Assembly: GCA_036362985.1 (NCBI GenBank)
Contig: JAYGXS010000004.1
Span: forward strand, 28,766,922 to 28,830,921
Source: Ligula intestinalis
Taxonomy: Eukaryota > Platyhelminthes > Cestoda > Diphyllobothriidea > Diphyllobothriidae
Length of the DNA: 64,000 bases
Direction of reading: 5' to 3'
Numbering within the stretch: position 1 is the first letter of the stretch; every line of letters begins with the position of its first letter. This document shows positions 57,145 to 64,000 of the stretch, piece after piece. A program made the translations under genes and the position numbers. The notes below the pieces were generated by a model, which worked only from the letters and a program-made list of their open reading frames with translations, was not told the DNA's origin and did not search any database.

Positions 57145-59060
57145 CTCTTTCTTAGGCGGCTGTCTGTTTGGATCATGCTTTTAGAATCATTTAAACACGC
57201 CAACGCACTGCCCAGGACATAAATTTCCGCAAAAAAAGTTGGAAATTAATAGGTCTAAGGTTAATTAAGAAACTTTTTATAATAAGCTGCCTTTTTTATA
57301 AGTGTTTTAATTATCTATTTTGGGCGTCGAATAGTTGTTTATTTTACTTAGTTCGCAGATTATGTCAAGATCAAAAGGGGAAAATTTGACCAGTTTTTGA
57401 CTTACTTAAAAAAGGTAGAGTTGCATCTTTTGTTGAAAATAAATAATTCAATTTTCTATGTTTACCGGAACAGTTTCCATCATATGTGTTTACTTCTAGG
57501 CTCCGCTTTGAAGCAAAAAAGGAGAAGACAGTGGCAAAATATCAATGAACATTTTGATCAAACTAATAATTTTCTGCCCGTTCCATTTTAATTTTTTCGA
57601 TTCATTGATTCTGCTCTGTGGATATAAAATGCTTACAACTCTTGCACATACGCCGTAAAGGAGAAAAATGATTATATTTCGCGACATTCCGTCTATGTGC
57701 TCGTATACGGCCCCGATTTTTAGCGTATCCGGACAACCCACGGTGCTATAAGTTTATTACTTACCTTTATGGCACTGAACTTAACAGATTTGCCAAACAT
57801 AATTGTGTTACCTGATTCCGTTCTTCTTTTGCCGATGATAATGAATTATCTCATGCGGGCATTTACCTCAATTTCATGAACGCAAAACAAGATTTCATGT
57901 TGACTGAAAACATAGAATTAAAAGTTTCGGGTCTCTTTTAACGTTTTTTATAGTCAAACACGCAGAAACAATAGGTTTTGGTCCACAGAATTCTATAGGG
58001 CACGAAATTCCTTGGATATTAACGAACGTTGGATTTGACTCCAGTTTACCCCTAGTATACTGATCTGACCTGAACTCCTTTATAGTAAACAGTATTTCAC
58101 GCCTCAAGTCCACTCAGTGAATGAAATAAACAACTTCCAATGTCTGTTAACTCCCCCAACTCGAATTGTGATCTTCATATTTCATCAGATATACAATCTA
58201 CCATGTAGTAGGTGCTTGCTTCAGATTTTAACACTGCTGCCCTCCTTTTTACAAATCCATAATATTCAATGGAAAACTACTTTTTGAAATACCTTCTAAG
58301 GAATTTATAATTTATCGAACATTTGCTGACAGTCATTCTTCTCAGAAATTGGTTAATTGTAGTTCCGAAAAACCAATAAAACTACACATTCGTCATCCGT
58401 TTCGGCAGACCTTTTCAGCTACCGATAACATCTGGGATCAGAAACATAAGCAAACGCACACACACATGCACAGGTTCTGTAAGATAATTTATGGACACTT
58501 TCGAACTCGAGTTTATCACTGTCGCGCCATCTGGCATACTCTATTGATGCAGGTCTGGTATTTATCCATACTGTCAAATACCCAAACTGAGGTGCCTACC
58601 GCAAACCTTCATAAAACGACGGCCCACCACAACCGATATTCTCGCTAACTAGTATCACAACTATGAGATTGTCAAATGGTTCTTTTATGCATTCTATTTA
58701 CTTGCAAATAATGGTAAATTTTCATTCGAAAATTTTAGTTTGTTTCTGAGCGAGGTCAACGTAATAAGAATTTTGCTGGAAGAACGAATCCTGTCGTTAG
58801 ATTTGATCTCTCTTTTCGCCTCCAAACTACATCCTTCGAATCAATTACGCAGATGAGTCTGCAGTTTGCTTGCTCAAATTCTTCCACCTATGTCTAGAAA
58901 GAAATTTCCAATTTGAGTACTAATACCACAACCAACTGGCAAATGCTATGTTAGGTTCATCTGTCTCTAGACTTCTAACGAAGGCCAAATTATACGAATT
59001 TGTGAGGATTACTTATATGGTGCCTTAACAGAAACAGCCCGCGATAAAGCTGGCTTTGCG
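57145..59060. other. Unassigned AT-rich DNA
   Basis: ORFs up to 99 residues (58349-58648) lack recognisable domains. No repeat partner was noticed. Confidence 0.4.
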
Positions 59061-59069
59061 CCAAAGTCC

Positions 59070-59225
59070 AGATAAACTAGGATTAGGTTTAAACCTAGGT
59101 AAAAAGGGTTTCCGCGAGTGTTAACTGCAGTGGTAGGGTGTGGAGTGGGGATAGCATTAAGTTTATGGCTACGGTTTAAACTTATTTTGAGACTAATGTT
59201 AGGACTAGCAGACGAGAATATCTAC
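59070..59225 (-). repeat. Degenerate TTAGG-type array (5 of 6)
   Basis: It contains ACTAGGATTAGGTTTAAACC, ATTAAGTTTATGGCTACGG, TGAGACTAATGTTAGGAC, then the flank GCAGACGAGAATATC that recurs at 39.74 kb. Confidence 0.55.
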
Positions 59226-59229
59226 CCTT

Positions 59230-60660
59230 CGTGACAGTACGCACGGGGCCATTGTTATTACTTGGGCGGGGCGTTTTTATTCCCATGTTCTGTTCACAGG
59301 GCCATATAACACACCCTTACCCCAAAATTAGGACATTCAACAGCCTTCGTTTGATTAATTTTCAATAATACGGCTGCATTATGTAGGCGAGATTTCGTTA
59401 TCATAAATAGAATGGATTCCATCAAAATATTTTATGTTGTTTTTAGCTCTTCCCTCTGAAGACATGAAGGTACATTCGAAAATAGAATGGAAAAAATGTC
59501 TGTCTTAAATGTTAAGACTGACCGAACGATGTATGCGAAAAAAACACATGTAGAAGTCATCGTGTAATGTTAGAGCAATCAACTTGCCTTTCACAACCAA
59601 AATATTGTAAACAATCAAGATGAGTAGGAAAGCTGTGTTCTGACAATGAGATGTATCTGGTAGAATTAGACTATCCGTTCGACTTTTTCCTTATACTACT
59701 CTCCCATTGTATGTTCTACGTGGAGGAATGAGGCAGTTCAAAACAAAGAATAAGTAGGCTACATCAAAGTGACGAACATTTCGATGTGTTAATAATGCGA
59801 ATGAACTCCGAAATTACACCTGAAAAAGCGCCAAATACAAGTGGCGCATAAACCAGCGACAGCGTGAAGCTTGTAAAGCGAAAGTATACACTTGGGTTTG
59901 TTTCAAAAGAAGGAGGTTTATTAACTAATTTCATGTGATACCTGTGTCGCAAGCATTGTGGTCCACTCAAGAGAACTGCTTCCACACACATTCATGAAAG
60001 TTAGTTAGCGACAAGGAGGTACGACCAGCTGGGTCAGACAGACATGCATGCCTTGAACACTGGGCACAGCATTTTCTAGAACCAAACTGGGCAGCGATAG
60101 GTTACGTAAGCCCCACTCGACCACCATTTACCTATCTAGGATCGTATAAAATGTTAACTGTTATGATGGGAGCTTTGGGGATGGAAAATTCCCAAGGGCA
60201 GGCAGCGAAATATGTGTAAAAAAACCTGAAAGGATTATTAAATTTCCGCTAAATGTACTCTTCTGGGTCTATGTATAGTATCGAAATGGAGACTGATACA
60301 TAAAAAATGAAAAAATAACCCTCAATATGAAAAAATCAATCAAACAACACTTCTCCTGCTGATTAATGAATGTGGTAGTTAACACGGAGAGAGATAATCC
60401 CCATAGCTATGACATAGGAAAGCAAGCTAGGGCAGACTATGCATTTTAAACCCCGTGGGGCTTACCTGACACACTCTCACCCAAAACTGGCTTAATTAGC
60501 GTCTACCTTTTAAAGAAAGATGGATAACTTCTTGAGGCCGTACTTTAGAGTTGATCATACATCAATCGGTGTGCCAACTTAGGTGACAACTACAAACGAA
60601 AATTAAATTATAACTGGAAGAGAATACAGCCTAAGCAGACAGGGTGAGACTAACGTAATG
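59230..60660. other. Unassigned DNA
   Basis: No recognisable coding or repeat partner was noticed. Confidence 0.4.
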
Positions 60661-60670
60661 TATTATTAGA

Positions 60671-60756
60671 TAGGCGTACACCGATTAGCTACAGAGCACA
60701 CCCGCCCTGGTTTTTTGATGTCCTTGTGTGCACCGTAACTGATCGGTGTACGCCTA
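60671..60756. repeat. Hairpin upstream of SINE-like copy, 15-bp perfect arms
   Basis: TAGGCGTACACCGAT at 60671-60685 and ATCGGTGTACGCCTA at 60742-60756 are exact reverse complements 56 bp apart. The right arm is the leader sequence that precedes other SINE-like copies (compare GATCGGTTTACGCATATATA at about 48439). Confidence 0.85.
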
Positions 60757-60965
60757 TATACTAATTTATAGTATCGATCAACAACCGGCACGTTAGGTCA
60801 ATGGTTAGGGCGTTTCCCTCTAACCGGTGAGACGTGGTTTTGAAACTCGAGTGTTACGGCAATTTCAGCTGATACACTGGAGTAGGGTATTGCCAGCTAA
60901 CGACGGCAAATAAGCAGGAAAATGCCTTCCTGGAATCTCTGTATTAACGGTTAAAAGCCCTAAAA
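60757..60965 (+). repeat. SINE-like element (plus)
   Basis: The leader has ATCGATCAACAACCGGCA. Box A-like is TAGGTCAATGGTTAGGGCG (60794-60812), and box B is degenerate (GTTTTGAAACTC). The body is GGGTATTGCCAGCTAACGAC, CTTCCTGGAATCTCTG, more diverged than other copies. Confidence 0.7.
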
Positions 60966-60969
60966 TACT

Positions 60970-61440
60970 AATGTATATTTACTTACGTCAGCGCCAGAAT
61001 AATATTTATTTTTGACAGTGTTTGAAGGACTAACTGCGCTATGCACTCCTCGCACATCTGAAAATGGTCGGAATTTTTTATATTCTCCGCACGCGGCAGC
61101 GTATTTGAAGAGGAATGTTCCTCTACGTAATGATGTGGACGTGCGCCAAGCTTAACAAGGGGTGCATATTCCTATGTCACAATCCCTATTCGAATATTAA
61201 CCGTAACCTTAACCCCCCACTGAGCTAACCTTAACTCTAATTCTCCTGCAATTTAACGCAAAGTCGGTTATCGTGTGAGCGGTTCCTGTTGCCATATCCT
61301 GCCGGGGAGGAAAGGGGGGCACATAAAGGCAATCGCTACGCTTAAAATTTATACAATAAGTTTTTCGATATTATTACATATTTTTACATAAGTGTATTAT
61401 GATAGAGGAATATTCGCCGATTAGTTTATAGAATTTGCTC
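60970..61440 (+). repeat. Mostly unassigned; CCTAA-type array (6 of 6) at 61180-61260
   Basis: ATTAACCGTAACCTTAACCC, GAGCTAACCTTAACTCTAAT, then the flank GTGTGAGCGGTTCCTGTTG. The rest shows no structure. Confidence 0.5.
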
Positions 61441-61444
61441 ATTC

Positions 61445-61800
61445 TTTGTGCCCTGGGATTCAGTCCAGATCCCCGCAAGCAGTCGCAGAGGGACTGACAG
61501 TTCGACCGCTGAACCCCTCAAGAAGTCCGGAGGTAGGAGAGGGTGCAGGCGGCTGGTGCGGCCGGTGCCGCCCCTAAGCGGGCCACGGCACCTGGCTTGG
61601 ATCCCACGGGGTGTGAGGCCCATAAAGGCCACAGTAAGAAGGAGCCACTGTGGCCTGACTCTCTCAGTCCGCCAGCCCGCACACTGGGCTAACTGCACGG
61701 TCCAAATTGTCTATTCAGTCGGCAACCTTTCAAGCCACGGCCTTTAACGCACCGTGATAGCCTAAAGCGCGTCCGATTGTTTATACTGAGGGAAGTACTC
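61445..61800 (+). repeat. Family S repeat (copy 3 of 3)
   Basis: It aligns with 37320-37610. GC content is above its surroundings. The opposing ORFs at 61426-61698 (minus) and 61448-61747 (plus) are not conserved in the 37 kb copy and are treated as spurious. Confidence 0.65.
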
Positions 61801-61804
61801 CGAA

Positions 61805-63935
61805 CCATCAACCTCATTGGGATTCAAAGGCACTTTTTGGTCACTGATTCAGCTATCTGCAATCGGAACAGAACCTCGTTGTCTCATCGGTTGCGGGAGG
61901 GAGGAAGAAGGAATTATCCCTGAGAGAGCGTTCTCTGAGCAGATTACGCGGCATGCTCATCCAACCGTATCTCCCTGTTAGGGTTTTACATTGAGTCACA
62001 GCGATTAAGGTACTTTTCACACTGGTGCTGGTAATCTAAATGGTCATACTGTTAAGTCCCTCATTATACTGCACTTTTTCTTTTTTTTTGTGTATTCCTA
62101 TAAAGATAATTTTCTTGTTGTCTCCTCCGCATGTAAAGAAGCTGTTCCATAAACAAAACTGGCATTGGCTTTGTGCCTACGCTCAACCTGAACCAGATGC
62201 AGTTCAAAACAGAACGGCACTTTAACTAGACCAAGAGGTCAAAATAAGAAATTTACGAACGCACTACGTTGAGTTTGTATCAAGTACTTCTCAATCCTAA
62301 GGTAAAGATTCATCATCTGCCAGAAACCGAGCACTGATCGCACTCGACAGTGCGAATGGAGACAACTGATTTGCCAGCAGTGTGCTCGGTAAAAGCAAAG
62401 ATAAAACTTAAACAAATCGATAGCTGGCCAGCAGGATGGAGGGCAAACAGTGCCCTTACCTAGGCCTACATATAAACCCTTGATGTGTGGATACTGTAGG
62501 GAGACAGGGTGCCATTTATTTCCTACCTTCACGGTTATCAGACATAACATTAAATTTCACAGTCAACTTGCCTTATTGGGTTCCAGAATTGGCATCATCA
62601 GCCGAGGCCAGGCTGATTACTGATTGATCGAACAATATGCCTAACTTTAAAACGATAACCGTTCGACGTTCAGATAAGAAAAAAAGGAGAACAGATAGGA
62701 GTACTTTTGTCAATCCTCATATTTATTAAATGCACTGTTCACTGACTGGCGTAAAGTAACGCTTTCCCTCACAGTGCTATGCAGAATTCTTATAGCTTTC
62801 GAATTCTTAGTCTGCTTTATTCGTTACTCCTGCTATCGTGAGTGGAGGCTCCCTTACCGACTGCCGTAGTAGCAAAAAACTGATTGGTCGCCTAAAGCAG
62901 TTGTCACGTCAGCGTGAGGTGGTTTAGCCGGCGCGAGTGGCTGCCCGCGTTTTCGTCCACCGGTTCCCCGAGAGCCAATACTTTTTTCGCGTTGCGTCCC
63001 ACATTGTCCTTGCCGCTGATATAAACCACATCAGAATTCGCCTTTTCTAGCCACGATCGAGATGACTGTGTAAGACACGGTGAGTCAGGGGGACGACGAT
63101 GCGCCGTTTTTTCGAATTGACATTTGAAAACTGTCTGGTTCCCGCACTGCCTCTGTTCTGAAGGACCTTTCCTCTTCAGTGACGGATAGAGTTTTCCGGA
63201 TGGCGTTCAACTCACTTATCGCCAGTCGCTATTCAAGAATGGAAATAATGACGGGTTTTTAGCCCTTCTAGGTTATTTTTGAATGTTGGTGCAGATGAGT
63301 GTTCGGAGAAAGTTACAGAAAGTACAACAGTTAGTAGGTGTCGCATGAAGCTTTAGCACGCTTTCCCATGATCGCACCGACGAATTGCATGCAGCAAATG
63401 ACAAGCAGGCTTACGGATCCCCTTGATGCAGGGATGAAAGCTCCGCTCCTACCTCGTTACTCTTTAACGTAATTTTTTTCGAGGTAGGGATAAGCACTGG
63501 CCTCCAAGAGTTCCCTTTCATGGGATGGTTCAGTCATCATCCCCTACTTATAAAAACGCGAAGAGCGGGGCATTCGTTGTATAGGGAATCGATTCCCTTA
63601 GAATTTCATACTCGCATTCAGTAAGGTATTTACCCAATATCATATTCTGCTGTTTAGCATTTTCATCTCAGTGTCTGTTGATCGTCAGTCATCAGTTTCA
63701 ACGCCTAGTAAATGCACGGCATAACGAGGCTACTGCCTCTGTTGGATGCATAATTTAATTTATTTTGTGACAAAAAAGTTTGTTGTTATAATTTCAGAAC
63801 TTGAACTTTGGTTGGCACTTGTTGAATTCACATGGATGGCTCGTACGACGGCTACAAATTACAGTGAGGCTGAAAAGTGCCGAACCGTCAGAGCATCTGC
63901 CGCCCGTCTGCGCCTTTTTATACTCAATGGCGAAT
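61805..63935. other. Unassigned DNA
   Basis: A minus-strand ORF at 62239-62550 (103 codons) has no recognised domain. A GC-richer block covers 62880-63110 and a TTATAAAAACGCG string lies at about 63547. No repeat partner was noticed. Confidence 0.4.
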
Positions 63936-63940
63936 TGACT

Positions 63941-63953
63941 TTGATGTTGATGT

Positions 63954-64000
<47 letters not shown>
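63941..64000 (+). repeat. (GAT)n microsatellite at window edge
   Basis: GATGTT units pass into pure GAT units that continue to the last base, so the full length is not visible. Confidence 0.95.

Noticed and set aside
61426..61747. Overlapping opposed ORFs of 90 and 99 codons
   Set aside because: They sit in repeat family S and are not conserved in the 37 kb copy; higher GC explains the lack of stops.
62239..62550. 103-codon minus-strand ORF as a LINE C-terminus
   Set aside because: It feels protein-like but none of the diagnostic LINE blocks (RGH, W..LP, YxDD) can be found.
1..64000. CRISPR arrays, operons or prokaryotic features
   Set aside because: No regularly spaced direct repeats or clustered long ORFs; element content is clearly eukaryotic.

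Overview
The window reads as repeat-dense, AT-rich intergenic DNA from an animal genome. I could not find one convincing host protein-coding exon, rRNA gene or canonical tRNA gene. What can be recognised is selfish DNA: a Penelope-like element (PLE), three decayed LINE reverse-transcriptase fragments, tRNA-derived SINE-like elements, fold-back elements and several unnamed interspersed families. This mix, plus scattered degenerate CCTAA-type arrays, would fit a flatworm, perhaps a large-genome tapeworm such as Spirometra or Diphyllobothrium. That assignment is inference from family resemblance and was not tested by a search. A run of 10 N at 48558-48567 and a (GAT)n run at the right edge show it is an assembled draft contig.

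Layout. 0-12 kb: a fragment of a repeat shared with 37 and 61 kb; a ~670-bp element at 1771-2440 (relative at 56.5 kb); TAGTT-rich arrays; an unnamed composite family at 6.6-8.5 kb; the C-terminus of a LINE at 8.59-8.97 kb. 12-16 kb: a ~2.3-kb imperfect palindrome (12.94-15.25). 19-25 kb: two dead LINE reverse transcriptases (19.19-20.49 minus, 24.78-25.11 plus) and a sharp ~105-bp-arm hairpin at 22.12-22.34. 26-37 kb: CCTAA-type arrays, a tRNA-like inverted pair at 28.8-29.3, and a composite of two repeat families in both orientations at 35.5-36.4.

37-48 kb holds the most informative structure. A 499-codon Penelope-like ORF (reverse transcriptase plus GIY-YIG endonuclease, minus strand, 45120-46619) sits between inverted terminal repeats. 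Each repeat carries a hammerhead-ribozyme fold, one sense and one antisense to the ORF. Two further copies of the terminal repeat lie at 40.49-41.17 and 42.54-42.75. A ~330-bp segment inside the repeat is in opposite orientations in two copies.

48-50 kb is a cluster of SINE-like elements with a shared body after a tRNA-like head; other copies lie at 16.9, 43.7 and 60.8 kb. From 50 to 64 kb the sequence is mostly unassigned AT-rich DNA with second copies of families seen earlier.

The parts do not form a cellular pathway. The functional links are those of retroelements: the PLE enzyme would copy the transcript that its terminal ribozymes process, and the SINE-like elements presumably depended on some LINE. 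All LINE fragments here have lost frame or catalytic residues; the PLE ORF keeps its catalytic residues but lacks its N-terminus.
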